Source: Nocardioides alkalitolerans (GTDB taxonomy: Bacteria; Actinomycetota; Actinomycetes; Propionibacteriales; Nocardioidaceae). Taken from it: DNA of 64,000 nucleotides. The stretch lies in NCBI GenBank assembly GCA_038184435.1, contig CP116227.1, forward strand, positions 4,183,501-4,247,500, given 5' to 3'. A program made the translations under genes and the position numbers. The notes under the pieces were generated by a model. It was not told the DNA's origin and did no database searches. It saw only the letters and a program-made list of their open reading frames with translations. This document shows, one piece after another, positions 1-7,993 of the stretch (the stretch's first letter is position 1; the number at the start of each line of letters is the position of its first letter).

Positions 1-1018
1 CGAAGCTGGTGCCGATGAACTGCGAGGCCGCGGGCAGCACCTGCAGGTCGAGGGCGGTGACCTCGATCGAGTTGGCCGACGGCTGCGACTGCTTGTTGAG
101 CGTGAGGCTCAGGATGTTGTCGCGGACCGGGGCGAGCTGGCTCGAGAGCTGCGCGATGACCAGGTCGTTGATCTGGCCGACGTAGGGCAGCAGCGCGGTG
201 AGGGGCTGCAGCGCGCCGTTGAGGCCGTTGGTCAGCTGCTGGTCCACGCCCACGAGCACGGCGTCGACGACGTCGTCGAGGTTGGTGACGACCTCGGTGT
301 TCGGCGCGATGTCGCCGACGGGCAGGTCGAGGATCTCGATCTCCTGGCCGGCGACCGTCACGTAGCCGCGCAGGTCGGCGATGTTGGAGTCGGCCGAGGC
401 GGACGTCGAGGTCGCCTGGCAGGTGCTCTGGATCGCGCCGGCGGACTCGATGACGATGCCCAGGTTGCCGAGACCGCCCAGCACCTGGTTGACCACGTCG
501 CTCAGCGGCGTCGTCAGCTGGGAGACCAGCGGGCCGAGCGCGTCGTTGAGCGGCTGCGTCAGCGGGTTGAGGATGTTGGACTGGATCAGCTGGGCGTCAC
601 CCAGGTTGACCGTGCCCGGGAGGAGCGTGACCGCGTCGCCGCCGGTGAGGCAGGAGCCGTCACCGACCTCGGCGACGACCGCTCCGGTGCCGGCGACACC
701 CGAGCAGGCGCGGGACGTGCCGCGGCCGTCGGCGACGGCGGTGGTCGCGTCCTGGTAGAGCACGCCCACCGAGACGTTGCTCTGGTTGGACAGGACGTCG
801 GCGACTTCGGGGGAGTTCGTGCCGGTGGCCGTCTGCTCCTTGCCGTCGTTGACGACCGTGAACTGGCCCGAGTCGACCGGGCTGCCGGCGATCGTGAGGA
901 TCGCGGCCGTGGCACTGGCCTCGGCCGCGGGCTCGGCGGCCATGGCGGGCGCGGTGGTCACGCCGATGATGGCGACGGTCGAGAGCGCTGCGAACAGGCG
1001 CGTGGTTGAGCGTGGCAA
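1..1018 (-). CDS. Secreted protein of unknown function (3' end beyond window)
   Basis: The reading frame is open from a TTG start to the left edge, so the C-terminus is missing. TTG is chosen because GGGGAGGG lies six bases upstream and the first residues make a good Sec signal peptide: a short basic start (LPRSTTR), a hydrophobic stretch and an AMA-A cleavage site at about residue 27. The mature part is rich in Ala, Val, Thr, Asn and Gln, contains three cysteines, and has repeated hydrophobic LxxxL segments. The composition resembles actinobacterial choice-of-anchor surface proteins, but I cannot assign a family with confidence. No catalytic motif is visible. Its promoter carries phased repeats that suggest dedicated regulation. 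Confidence 0.75.
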   Translation of the reverse strand, partial: MPRSTTRLFAALSTVAIIGVTTAPAMAAEPAAEASATAAILTIAGSPVDSGQFTVVNDGKEQTATGTNSPEVADVLSNQSNVSVGVLYQDATTAVADGRGTSRACSGVAGTGAVVAEVGDGSCLTGGDAVTLLPGTVNLGDAQLIQSNILNPLTQPLNDALGPLVSQLTTPLSDVVNQVLGGLGNLGIVIESAGAIQSTCQATSTSASADSNIADLRGYVTVAGQEIEILDLPVGDIAPNTEVVTNLDDVVDAVLVGVDQQLTNGLNGALQPLTALLPYVGQINDLVIAQLSSQLAPVRDNILSLTLNKQSQPSANSIEVTALDLQVLPAASQFIGTSF

Positions 1019-1098
1019 AGGAATCCCTCCCCGGATGGATCACGACGAGCGATGCCTTCTGTGCCCCGCTCGAGGTGGTCAACGACACATGCTGACGC

Positions 1099-1134
1099 AG
1101 GCTACTCTCAAGATTTCCTCAAGGCCATCTCAAG
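1099..1134 (-). promoter_or_regulatory. Promoter of the secreted-protein gene with three 11-bp-phased CTTGAG repeats
   Basis: On the minus strand CTTGAG occurs at 1134-1129, 1123-1118 and 1112-1107, each exactly 11 bp apart, followed at once by a TAGCCT -10-like hexamer (1104-1099). Direct repeats with helical phasing placed over the -35 region are typical of activators of the OmpR/PhoP response-regulator type. The regulator is unknown. Confidence 0.5.
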
Positions 1135-1269
1135 CGGTCATCGTCTCACTACTGATCGGTACTCGGTCCGCCTGCAGCGGGCCGTGGTGCCGCACTAGGC
1201 TGACCGGCGTCGCCCGCCGAGCGGTTGCTCGGCGGCGGCCCGACGACCCCGATGAACGGAGCGACCCGC

Positions 1270-1962
1270 ATGACCTCCATCCCCGAGAGCCTCCAGGGCA
1301 AGACCGTCGCGGTGCTGGGCGGCACCGGCCCCCAGGGCCGTGGCCTCGCCCGCCGCTTCGCCGCCGCCGGCGTCCCCGTCGTGCTGGGCTCGCGCACGGA
1401 GGAGAAGGGGAAGGCGGCCGCGGCCGAGCTGGCCGAGGCGCTCGCCGGCACGGAGGGCCTGGGGGACGTGACGGGCACCGACAACGCCGGCGCGGCCGCC
1501 GCGGGCGACGTCGTGCTCGTCGTCGTGCCGTGGGACGGCCACAAGGAGCTGCTCGAGAGCCTGCGCGAGCAGCTCGCCGGGAAGGTCGTCGTCGACTGCG
1601 TGAACCCCCTCGGCTTCGACAAGCAGGGCCCCTACGCGCTCAAGGTCGAGGAGGGCTCCGCCACCGAGCAGGCCCAGGCCGTGCTGCCCGAGTCGACCGT
1701 CGTCGGTGCCTTCCACAACGTCTCCGCCGTCCTGCTGGAGGACCCCGAGGTCACCACGATCGACACCGACGTGCTCGTCCTCGGCGACGAGCGCGAGGCC
1801 ACCGACCTCGTCCAGGACCTGGCCGGGGTCATCCCCGGCGTGCGCGGCGTCTACGGCGGGCGTCGCCGCAACGCCCACCAGGTCGAGGCCCTGACGGCGA
1901 ACCTCATCGCCGCGAACCGTCGGTACAAGTCCCACGCCGGCGTGCGCATCACCGACGTCTGA
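1270..1962 (+). CDS. npdG: NADPH-dependent F420 reductase
   Basis: The 230-residue product is predicted to move hydride between NADP(H) and coenzyme F420 in the cytoplasm. The N-terminus has the family's dinucleotide-binding motif (VAVLGGTGPQGRGLARRF, residues 11-28) followed by GSR, where the NADP phosphate is usually bound. Later VVVPWDGH and DCVNP segments match the fold. The ATG at 1270 is chosen because GGAG precedes it by eight bases; an upstream in-frame start at 1225 has no such site. A TAGGCT hexamer at 1196-1201 may be the -10. The gene stands alone. It implies that the cell makes F420, in line with the PPOX protein and the LLM monooxygenase elsewhere in the window. Confidence 0.88.
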   Translation: MTSIPESLQGKTVAVLGGTGPQGRGLARRFAAAGVPVVLGSRTEEKGKAAAAELAEALAGTEGLGDVTGTDNAGAAAAGDVVLVVVPWDGHKELLESLREQLAGKVVVDCVNPLGFDKQGPYALKVEEGSATEQAQAVLPESTVVGAFHNVSAVLLEDPEVTTIDTDVLVLGDEREATDLVQDLAGVIPGVRGVYGGRRRNAHQVEALTANLIAANRRYKSHAGVRITDV

Positions 1963-1975
1963 TCCCTCGCGGGCT

Positions 1976-2016
1976 CGTGGCCCCAGCGCATCGGAGAGCG
2001 ATGTGCTGGGGCCACG
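1976..2016. terminator. Strong hairpin after npdG
   Basis: CGTGGCCCCAGC (1976-1987) pairs perfectly with GCTGGGGCCACG (2005-2016). There is no T-run. It lies between the convergent npdG and ribosomal protein genes, so it may end transcription from either side. Confidence 0.65.
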
Positions 2017-2055
2017 ACTCATTGGTGGGTGGCTGGCGGCGTGGTGGGGCCCCGG

Positions 2056-2108
2056 AATGTGCAGCTGGGGTAGGCCGGATCGCGGGGGCATCGCCCCAGG
2101 TGCACATT
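2056..2108. repeat. Second long inverted repeat between npdG and rpsN
   Basis: AATGTGCAGCTGGGG (2056-2070) pairs with CCCCAGGTGCACATT (2094-2108) with one mismatch in 15. The outer edge contains the 12-mer TGCGAAATGTGC (minus strand, 2113-2102), which recurs at 20932-20943 beside another hairpin. It may be a terminator of the S14 operon or a member of a dispersed repeat family. Confidence 0.6.
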
Positions 2109-2189
2109 TCGCAGCCAGTTCGGCCCCGAGGTGAACCGCCCGGGCCCCCGGCGACGCGAGGCCGCGTGGCCCGGGGTCGGCGCCCGCCC

Positions 2190-2495
2190 CTACCAGCTCG
2201 ACTTCACGATGCCCGGCAGCTCGCCGCGGTGGGCCATCGCCCGGAACCGCACGCGTGAGACGCCCGCCTTGCGCAGGTAGCCCCGCGGCCGTCCGTCGAC
2301 CTGGTCCCGGTTGCGCAGGCGCACGGGGGAGGAGTCGCGCGGCATCCGGGCGAGGGCCTGGACCGCCGCGGTCAGCTCCGCGGAGCCGGCGGGGGCGCGG
2401 CGTACCCGCTCCTTCGCCTCCGCCCGCCGCTCGGCCCAGCGGGCCACGACCTCCTGGCGCCGCTTCTCGGCGGCGATCTTCGACTGCTTGGCCAT
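2190..2495 (-). CDS. rpsN: 30S ribosomal protein S14, zinc-free (C-) form
   Basis: This 101-residue protein is the long, zinc-independent S14: it has no cysteine at all, whereas the short zinc-binding S14 carries a CXXC pair. The C-terminal stretch [20 protein letters not shown] (residues 61-80) is the conserved S14 core. It is the last gene of a three-gene minus-strand operon; its ATG overlaps the L33 stop in a TGATG. Such C- paralogues replace zinc-binding ribosomal proteins when zinc is scarce, and the Zur operator at the head of the operon fits that role. Confidence 0.95.
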   Translation of the reverse strand: MAKQSKIAAEKRRQEVVARWAERRAEAKERVRRAPAGSAELTAAVQALARMPRDSSPVRLRNRDQVDGRPRGYLRKAGVSRVRFRAMAHRGELPGIVKSSW

Positions 2496-2665
2496 CAGCG
2501 CTCCTCCCGGAACTGGACGTGGCGGCGGATGCGGGGGTCGTACTTCATCAGCACCATCCGGTCGGGGTCGTTCCGCCGGTTCTTCTTCGTGACGTAGGTG
2601 TAGCCCGTGCCGGCCGTCGACCGGAGCTTGATGATCGGGCGGACGTCGCTGCCGCGCTTCGCCAT
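2495..2665 (-). CDS. rpmG: 50S ribosomal protein L33, zinc-free (C-) form
   Basis: The 56-residue product begins [20 protein letters not shown] and has no cysteine, so it is the zinc-independent L33 paralogue. Its start overlaps the L28 stop and its stop overlaps the S14 start, both as TGATG, so the three genes are translationally coupled. Transcription must come from the promoter upstream of L28, which is covered by the Zur site. Confidence 0.95.
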   Translation of the reverse strand: MAKRGSDVRPIIKLRSTAGTGYTYVTKKNRRNDPDRMVLMKYDPRIRRHVQFREER

Positions 2666-2901
2666 CAGAGCCGCACCCCCGCCCGCTGCAGCTCGGCCAC
2701 GACCGACTCGATGCCGCGGGCGTCGATCACCTTGATGCCGCGCGCGCTGACGCGCAGCTTCACGGTGCGGCCGAGGGTCGGCACGTAGTAGCGCTTCGTC
2801 TGGACGTTGACGTCGAACCGCCGCTTGGTGCGGCGGTGGGAGTGCGAGACGTGGTGGCCGAATCCCGGCTCCCGTCCCGTCACCTGGCACACGCGTGACA
2901 T
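2665..2901 (-). CDS. rpmB: 50S ribosomal protein L28, zinc-free (C-) form
   Basis: The 78-residue protein starts [20 protein letters not shown]. Its only cysteine (residue 5) has no CXXC partner, so no zinc ribbon can form, as in the enterobacterial type of L28. It is the first gene of the L28-L33-S14 operon. A GAGAGGAAA ribosome binding site precedes the ATG. The -10 TAGAAT (minus strand, 2944-2939) directly abuts the Zur operator, which would cover the transcription start, so repression by zinc-loaded Zur is expected. Confidence 0.95.
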   Translation of the reverse strand: MSRVCQVTGREPGFGHHVSHSHRRTKRRFDVNVQTKRYYVPTLGRTVKLRVSARGIKVIDARGIESVVAELQRAGVRL

Positions 2902-2924
2902 GGGGTTTCCTCTCGTGGCAGACT

Positions 2925-2939
2925 TGAGAACGGTTCTCA
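2925..2939. promoter_or_regulatory. Zur operator in divergent ribosomal protein promoter
   Basis: TGAGAACGGTTCTCA is a 15-bp palindrome apart from its central base and closely fits the actinobacterial Zur box (TGAAAAYNRTTTTCA type). It lies between rpmB (start 2901, minus) and rpmE (start 2968, plus), so one site could control both arms. A minus-strand -10 TAGAAT (2944-2939) touches it. Confidence 0.85.
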
Positions 2940-2967
2940 TTCTAGACACACGAAAGCGAGCATCCCG

Positions 2968-3246
2968 ATGAAGCAGGGCATCCACCCCGACTACGGGCCG
3001 GTGGTCTTCCGCGACCGCTCGGCCGGTTGGACGCTGCTGACGCGCTCGACGCTGGCGCGCACCACCGGCGAGACGACCGAGGTGGACGGCGTGACCTACC
3101 CCGTCGTCGACGTCGACGTCTCCTCCGCCAGCCACCCGTGGTGGACCGGCAAGGGGCGCGTCCTCGACACGGAGGGCCGGGTGGAGGCCTTCAAGCGTCG
3201 GTACGGCGCGGGGGCCGCCCCCCGCGGCGCGGGGTCCGCGTCGTGA
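2968..3246 (+). CDS. rpmE2: 50S ribosomal protein L31 type B (zinc-free)
   Basis: The 92-residue protein begins [20 protein letters not shown], the signature of type B L31, and has no cysteine, unlike type A L31 with its CXXC zinc site. The stretch [20 protein letters not shown] (residues 56-75) is the family core. It is the first gene of the plus arm of the Zur-controlled locus. Its TGA overlaps the GTG of the following CobW-like gene (GTGA), so the two are coupled. Confidence 0.95.
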   Translation: MKQGIHPDYGPVVFRDRSAGWTLLTRSTLARTTGETTEVDGVTYPVVDVDVSSASHPWWTGKGRVLDTEGRVEAFKRRYGAGAAPRGAGSAS

Positions 3247-4340
3247 GGGCCGCCGTGCTGCTCGTGACCGGTGTCGACCCGGACGCGATGGCCGCCGCGC
3301 AGCTCGCGCTCCTCTGGGACGCGCCGCAGGCGGTCGCGGTGCGCCACCGCATCGACGCGGGACGGGGGGTGCTCGAGCGGGTCGTGTCCGACCTCACCGG
3401 GGTGGTGGAGCACGAGGAGACCGAGCTCGAGCACGCCTGCGTCAGCTGCGCGCTGCGCGAGGACGTGCTGCCCACCCTCGATCGGCTCGCCCGCGACGGC
3501 CGGTGGCGCTCGATCGTCGTGCAGCTCCCGGTCGGCGCCGAGGCCGACCAGGTCTGCACCGTGCTGGCCCGCGACCCGCGCCTCGCCCGCCGGCTCCGCG
3601 TCGCGGCCGTCGTCACCGCCCTCGACCACGCCGCCGTCGTCGGGGACCTGCTCGGCGACGACACCCTGGCCGACCGGGGCCGCGGCACGTCCGCGGACGA
3701 CGACCGCGGTGTCGGTGACGTCGCCTGCGCGATGGTCGAGCACGCCGACGTCGTGGTGCTGACGGGTGCACCGGCCGCCGGCGAGGCGGGCGACGCCGAC
3801 GTGGCCGCCACCCTGCTGCGCACGCTCGCGCGCCCCGACGTACCGGTGGTGCAGGACGCCGCCCGCCTCGAGGCGGCGTCCCTCGTGGCGCAACCGCCGC
3901 ACCGGCACGGCCGGACCGTCGCCTGGGGGTCGCACGTGCGCGAGGTGCCGTTCGTCGCAGCGCCCGGCCCCGGTGTCTGGTCGCTGGAGCTACGCGCCGA
4001 CCTGCCGTTCCACCCCGACCGGCTCGTGGAGGACCTCGAGTCGCTCGCGGCGGGTCCCTGGCGCACGCGGGGCTGCTTCTGGCTCCCGACCCGTCCCGAC
4101 CGGGCCCTGCTCTGGGAGGGCGCCGGTGGGCACCTCTCCATCGGCGACGGGGAGGCGTGGGGGACGCGGCCGCGGCGTACGCACCTCACCTTCGTCGGCG
4201 TCGGCGAGCGCCCCGTCCACCTGCCCGCGACGTTCGAGTCCCTGCTCGTGCCGGCGGCCGCCGTCGGCCCGGGCATCCGCTGGACCACCGCGGAGGACGG
4301 GTTCGAGCCGTGGCTCGGTCCGATCCGACGCGTGGCCTGA
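3243..4340 (+). CDS. CobW-like protein of the Zur regulon (degenerate P-loop)
   Basis: CobW/COG0523 proteins are usually GTPases that handle metal ions; those in Zur regulons are thought to deliver zinc during shortage. This 365-residue protein shows the family layout, with CVSCALRE at about residues 64-71 in place of the usual CXCC metal motif and a C-terminal CobW domain ending GFEPWLGP. The expected Walker A (GxxGxGKT) is not present: the N-terminus reads [11 protein letters not shown]. As far as I recall, some actinobacterial Zur-linked homologues (Mycobacterium Rv0106 type) share this loss. The GTG at 3243 overlaps the L31 stop. Function as a zinc chaperone is inferred from context. Confidence 0.8.
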   Translation: MRAAVLLVTGVDPDAMAAAQLALLWDAPQAVAVRHRIDAGRGVLERVVSDLTGVVEHEETELEHACVSCALREDVLPTLDRLARDGRWRSIVVQLPVGAEADQVCTVLARDPRLARRLRVAAVVTALDHAAVVGDLLGDDTLADRGRGTSADDDRGVGDVACAMVEHADVVVLTGAPAAGEAGDADVAATLLRTLARPDVPVVQDAARLEAASLVAQPPHRHGRTVAWGSHVREVPFVAAPGPGVWSLELRADLPFHPDRLVEDLESLAAGPWRTRGCFWLPTRPDRALLWEGAGGHLSIGDGEAWGTRPRRTHLTFVGVGERPVHLPATFESLLVPAAAVGPGIRWTTAEDGFEPWLGPIRRVA

Positions 4341-4379
4341 GCTCCCCCGACCGGAGAGAACAGAGAAGAAGGAGTCCCC

Positions 4380-4571
4380 GTGGCCGTCCCCAAGCGACGC
4401 CTGTCGCGCAGCAACACCCGGCACCGCCGCTCGCAGTGGAAGGCGACGCCCGCCGACCTCGTGCCCGTCGTCGTCGGCGGCGAGGTGCACGCCGTGCCCC
4501 GGTCGCTGGTCCGCGCCGTGCAGCGCGGTCTCGTCGATCCCACCACCGGCCGACCGACCCGGAACCGATGA
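4380..4571 (+). CDS. rpmF: 50S ribosomal protein L32 without zinc-ribbon cysteines
   Basis: The 63-residue protein starts (GTG) [20 protein letters not shown], the L32 N-terminus. The zinc-ribbon cysteines of standard L32 are missing. AAGAAGGAG precedes the GTG by about six bases. It lies 39 bp after the CobW-like gene and 16 bp before rpmJ, so it belongs to the same Zur-controlled transcript. Confidence 0.92.
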   Translation: MAVPKRRLSRSNTRHRRSQWKATPADLVPVVVGGEVHAVPRSLVRAVQRGLVDPTTGRPTRNR

Positions 4572-4587
4572 GGAGAGGAGGAACGCG

Positions 4588-4710
4588 ATGAAGGTCCGCA
4601 ACTCGCTGCGGTCGCTCAAGAACCAGCCCGGCTCGCAGGTCGTGCGGCGCCGTGGCCGCACGTACGTCATCAACAAGCAGAACCCGCGGCTCAAGGCCCG
4701 CCAGGGCTGA
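4588..4710 (+). CDS. rpmJ: 50S ribosomal protein L36, zinc-free (C-) form
   Basis: The 40-residue product [20 protein letters not shown]... lacks the C-C-C-H zinc site of standard L36 and matches the type B paralogue (ykgO-like). GGAGAGGAGG lies seven bases before the ATG. It is the last gene of the plus arm of the zinc-sparing locus, and a hairpin at 4747-4786 follows. Confidence 0.95.
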   Translation: MKVRNSLRSLKNQPGSQVVRRRGRTYVINKQNPRLKARQG

Positions 4711-4746
4711 CGCCGCCCCTCGCACCACGCCGTGCACCGCGGTAGA

Positions 4747-4786
4747 GGGAGCGTTCGGTCGGCCCGGTGGTCGGCCGGACGCTCCC
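4747..4786. terminator. Hairpin after rpmJ
   Basis: GGGAGCGTTCGGTCG pairs with CGGCCGGACGCTCCC through 13 Watson-Crick and two G-U pairs around a short loop. There is no T-run, which is normal in GC-rich actinobacteria. It ends the Zur-controlled ribosomal protein transcript. Confidence 0.65.
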
Positions 4787-4806
4787 GTGCGGGAGACTCC
4801 GGTGCC

Positions 4807-5595
4807 ATGAGCGCTGAGCAGACCCACGTGGCCTACGCGTACGACGCCGAGTCCGGCATCGCGCGCATCACCCTCGAGAACGCCGAGGCCGGCAACCCGA
4901 TCCACACCGCCTCGCTCGAGCAGCTGCTCGCCGCCGCCCGCCGCGTGAACGTGGACGGTGCGCGGGTCGTCGTGCTCGCCGCCCGCGGCCGCTTCTTCAG
5001 CGTGGGCGGCGACCTCGCCCAGTTCGGCGGCGCGGACGACATGGCGGGCTACATCGACGACCTCGCCGACGGCCTGCACCGCGCCATCAGCGAGCTCATG
5101 CGCTCCGACGCGATCGTCGTCGCCGCCGTGCAGGGCGCCGCTGCCGGCGCCGGGTTCCCCCTCGTCGCCGCGGCCGACATCGTGCTCGCCGCCCGCTCCG
5201 CGAGCTTCACCCTCGCCTACACGCGCGCGGGCCTCAGCCCCGACGGCGGCTCGTCCATGCTCGTGCACACGCTCGGCCTCCACCGCGCGCTGCGCCTCGC
5301 CCTCCTCAACGACCGGCTCGGCGCCGAGGAGGCACAGGCCGCCGGTCTCGTGGCTCGCGTCGTCGAGGACGCCGAGCTCGAGGCCGCCACCGAGGAGATG
5401 GCGGCCCGGCTCGCGGCCGGTGCGGCGGGAGCGCAGGCGACGACGAAGCGCCTCCTGCGCCAGGCCGCGGAGCCGGCGCCGGAGAGCCGGCTGCGGGCCG
5501 AGACGCTCGGCATCCGTGCCCAGGCCGGTGGCCCCGAGGGGCGGGAGGGTGTCTCCGCGTTCCTCGCGAAGCGCACGCCGGTGTTCGGGGGCTGA
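4807..5595 (+). CDS. Enoyl-CoA hydratase/isomerase family protein (PaaG-like active site)
   Basis: This 262-residue cytoplasmic protein has the crotonase fold: an oxyanion-hole segment ARGRFFSVGGDL (about residues 59-70) and GAAAGAGFPLVAAADIVLA (about 109-127). The two catalytic glutamates of true enoyl-CoA hydratases are absent (GFPLV for GCELA, YTRAG for PEI), while the later Asp in LSPDGG is kept, as in the isomerase PaaG. A double-bond or epoxide isomerase acting on an acyl-CoA is therefore more likely than hydration. The substrate cannot be read from the sequence. The gene is monocistronic, and the ATG at 4807 gives the usual family length. Confidence 0.82.
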   Translation: MSAEQTHVAYAYDAESGIARITLENAEAGNPIHTASLEQLLAAARRVNVDGARVVVLAARGRFFSVGGDLAQFGGADDMAGYIDDLADGLHRAISELMRSDAIVVAAVQGAAAGAGFPLVAAADIVLAARSASFTLAYTRAGLSPDGGSSMLVHTLGLHRALRLALLNDRLGAEEAQAAGLVARVVEDAELEAATEEMAARLAAGAAGAQATTKRLLRQAAEPAPESRLRAETLGIRAQAGGPEGREGVSAFLAKRTPVFGG

Positions 5596-5689
5596 TCGGT
5601 CCTTCGGGGAACGCGCGCCTCCCGCTCGACTACCCTCGGTGCTGGCCCGGTCGGGTCGCTCACCCAGCTCTCGTGGAGGTACGACGCGG

Positions 5690-6262
5690 ATGCGCGCCAG
5701 CAGAGGCACCAGGATCGCAGCGCTCGTGGGCGCGGTGGCGCTCGCGATGGGCGCCTGCAGCAGCGACGACGGCGACAACGAGGACGCCGCTCCCGACCTC
5801 CCGGAGAACCTCGCCGAGGCGTGCCCCGCCGTCGGCGAGATCGTGAGCCCGGCCGAGGACCCGGGCGAGACGGACTACACCCGGCTCGCGGCCGACCTGC
5901 GGGACTTCGTCGACAACGCCGACGCGGAGACCGGCGACGCGCTCACCCCGCTCGCGGACGCCGCAGAGGCGCGGGCCGAGGCGGCGGCGAACGTCGACGA
6001 CTCCGCGGCGGAGGAGTTCGAGGAGGACCCCAGCAACTTCCCGACGGACATGGAGCCGGGGGTGGAGTACACGATCGAGGCGCCGCCCGTCGAGGGTGAT
6101 ACCGCCGCGCTGCAGGCGGCCGACGAGGAGTGGATCAACGCGCTCGAGACCGTCAGCGCCACCTGCGACGCCGAGGGCACGCCGCTCTACTCCGTCGAGC
6201 CGACCCCCGGCCTGACCGAGGAGCCGGCGCAGCCCACCGAGACGGAGACCACCGAGGGCTGA
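5690..6262 (+). CDS. Putative lipoprotein, acidic, unknown function
   Basis: The 190-residue product starts MRASRGTRIAALVGAVALAM and reaches a lipobox-like MGAC with Cys23, so it is probably lipid-anchored on the outer face of the membrane. The mature part is very acidic, with two further cysteines that could form a disulfide, and a Glu/Thr/Pro-rich tail. I recognise no enzyme domain. GTGGAGGT lies before the ATG, and TACCCT at 5631-5636 is a candidate -10. A bidirectional hairpin separates it from the convergent HU gene. Confidence 0.8.
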   Translation: MRASRGTRIAALVGAVALAMGACSSDDGDNEDAAPDLPENLAEACPAVGEIVSPAEDPGETDYTRLAADLRDFVDNADAETGDALTPLADAAEARAEAAANVDDSAAEEFEEDPSNFPTDMEPGVEYTIEAPPVEGDTAALQAADEEWINALETVSATCDAEGTPLYSVEPTPGLTEEPAQPTETETTEG

Positions 6263-6278
6263 GAGCCCCCACACGCAG

Positions 6279-6313
6279 CGAGGGCGTCCGATCCAGTGGA
6301 TCGGACGCCCTCG
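6279..6313. terminator. Bidirectional terminator between lipoprotein and HU genes
   Basis: CGAGGGCGTCCGATCCA (6279-6295) is followed almost directly by its exact reverse complement (6297-6313). It lies between two convergent genes. Confidence 0.8.
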
Positions 6314-6364
6314 TCGCGTTCCTGGGCCGGTCCCCGGTGGGGAGCCGACGTCAGGTCTCCGTGA

Positions 6365-6643
6365 TCAGGAGCCGGAGACCTGCTTCTTCAGCGCCGCGGC
6401 GGCCTTGAACGCCGGCGACGTGCTCGCGGCGATCTGGATCTCCTCGCCCGTCTGCGGGTTGCGGCCCGTGCGGGCCGCGCGCTCACGGGTCTCGAAGGTG
6501 CCGAAGCCGGCGACGGCGACCTTGTCGCCCGCGGCGAGCGCCTTGGCGATCGCGTCGAACACGGCGTTCGCAGCCGACTCAGCGTCGCCCTTGCTCTGGC
6601 CGGTGGCCGCGGCGACCTGGTCGACGAGCTCCTTCTTGTTCAT
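6365..6643 (-). CDS. hup: HU-type nucleoid DNA-binding protein
   Basis: The 92-residue protein begins MNKKELVDQVAAATGQSKGD and contains the HU/IHF signature GFGTFETRERAARTGRNPQT (residues 46-65), the flexible DNA-binding arm. It is the short HU form, without the lysine/alanine-rich C-terminal tail found in mycobacterial HupB. HU dimers bend and compact DNA. GGAGTCACAC lies just before the ATG. It is a single gene with hairpins on both sides. Confidence 0.95.
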   Translation of the reverse strand: MNKKELVDQVAAATGQSKGDAESAANAVFDAIAKALAAGDKVAVAGFGTFETRERAARTGRNPQTGEEIQIAASTSPAFKAAAALKKQVSGS

Positions 6644-6684
6644 GTGTGACTCCTTGTCGAGAACGTGCGGTCAGAGCGACCGTA

Positions 6685-6700
6685 GCGGGGAAAACCCCGC
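6685..6700. terminator. Hairpin between MFS and HU genes
   Basis: GCGGGG-AAAA-CCCCGC forms a 6-bp stem just downstream of the MFS stop codon. It would end the exporter transcript before the HU promoter. Confidence 0.6.
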
Positions 6701-6706
6701 ATCACG

Positions 6707-7993
6707 CTACCGAACCGCCGTGATTGCTGGCGTGTCGGGCGCGGACGCGGGCTCCGGGGCCCCGTCGGGGACCTCCGCCACGAGCGTACGACGCCAGGCC
6801 GCCACCCCCGCGAGCAGGAGGGCGGCGAGACCGGACCCGACGGTGACGGCGTACGCCGCCGTGTGCGCCCCGAGGTCGATCGACCCCGCCCGGGCCAGGT
6901 CGGCCAGGCGGCCCGCGAGGGCGGCGCCCGCGGCGTACCCGAGGCCCGTGGCGCCGGCCAGCAGCGTCATCGCCGTCGCGACCCGCGCCACCGGCACGAC
7001 CCGCTCGGCGAGCGTGAAGGTGGTGATCATGTAGGGCGCCACGGCGAAGCCGAGCACCAGCGTCACGGCGGCGACGGCCGGCAGCGTGTCGGCGAGCAGC
7101 AGCGGCGAGCTGAGCACCGCGAGCGCGGCGGCGGCCACGAGCAGGCGTCGGCCGAGGGTGAAGCGGTCGGGCAGGTACGCGTAGGTCAGCGCGGCGGTGA
7201 CGCTGCCGATGCCGAGCAGCGCGTGCACGAGGCCGGCGGCGCCGGGCATCCCGGCGTCGGTCGCGACCGCGGTCGAGCCGGTCTGGATCGAGCCGAACAC
7301 CATGCCGAGCAGGGTCTGCGCACCAAGCAGCACGAGGACGGTGGCGGTGAGGAGCGGGGCGGAGGCGCCGCCGGTGCGACGGCCCGTGCCCCGCGGGGCG
7401 GAGCCGTGCAGGCCGAAGGCGGTGCCGAACACGGCGAGCGTCACCGCGGCGACGAGGAGCGCGCCGGCCGGGTCGACGAGGGCGGCGAGCAGGCCGACGA
7501 CGGCCGGGCCGAGCACGAAAGAGGCCTCGTCGGCGGCGCCCTCGTAGGAGAAGGCCGTGGCGACGAGACGGCCCTGCTGGGCCTCGCCGGCGGTCAGGGG
7601 GCGCCAGCGCACGCGGGCGAGCGGACCGACCTGGGGGAGCGCCGCGCCGGCGAGCGCGGCGACGACGAGGAGGGTCGCGAGCGGGGCGCCGCCGGTGGCG
7701 CACAGCACGAGGGCGACGAGCCCGGCCGCTCCGAGGAGGGACTGGACGAGCACCACGGGGCGCTGGCCCCAACGGTCGGCCAGGCTGCCGGCGACCGGGG
7801 CGCCGACCGCGTTGGCGACGGCGAGTGCACCGGCGGTCGCGCCGCCCGCGCCGTAGCTGCCGGTCTCGGCGGCCACGAGCAGCAGGGTGCCGATCTGCGC
7901 CATGGCGAGGGGTACGCGCGCGACGAAGGCGACGAGGACGTAGGTGGGACTGGTCAGGCTGACCAGCCGCCGGTAGGAGTGCATCGGTGACAT
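6707..7993 (-). CDS. MFS transporter, drug-efflux type
   Basis: The 428-residue protein has about twelve hydrophobic segments. The MFS motif A-like loop GSLADRWGQRP lies between the second and third helices (about residues 62-72). The ATG at 7993 is preceded by GGAG at a usable distance; a second ATG at 7984 is possible. A longer open frame runs upstream, but it overlaps the divergent TetR gene and has no transporter sequence. The divergent TetR gene suggests an efflux pump induced by its substrate, which is not identifiable. Confidence 0.85.
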   Translation of the reverse strand: MSPMHSYRRLVSLTSPTYVLVAFVARVPLAMAQIGTLLLVAAETGSYGAGGATAGALAVANAVGAPVAGSLADRWGQRPVVLVQSLLGAAGLVALVLCATGGAPLATLLVVAALAGAALPQVGPLARVRWRPLTAGEAQQGRLVATAFSYEGAADEASFVLGPAVVGLLAALVDPAGALLVAAVTLAVFGTAFGLHGSAPRGTGRRTGGASAPLLTATVLVLLGAQTLLGMVFGSIQTGSTAVATDAGMPGAAGLVHALLGIGSVTAALTYAYLPDRFTLGRRLLVAAAALAVLSSPLLLADTLPAVAAVTLVLGFAVAPYMITTFTLAERVVPVARVATAMTLLAGATGLGYAAGAALAGRLADLARAGSIDLGAHTAAYAVTVGSGLAALLLAGVAAWRRTLVAEVPDGAPEPASAPDTPAITAVR

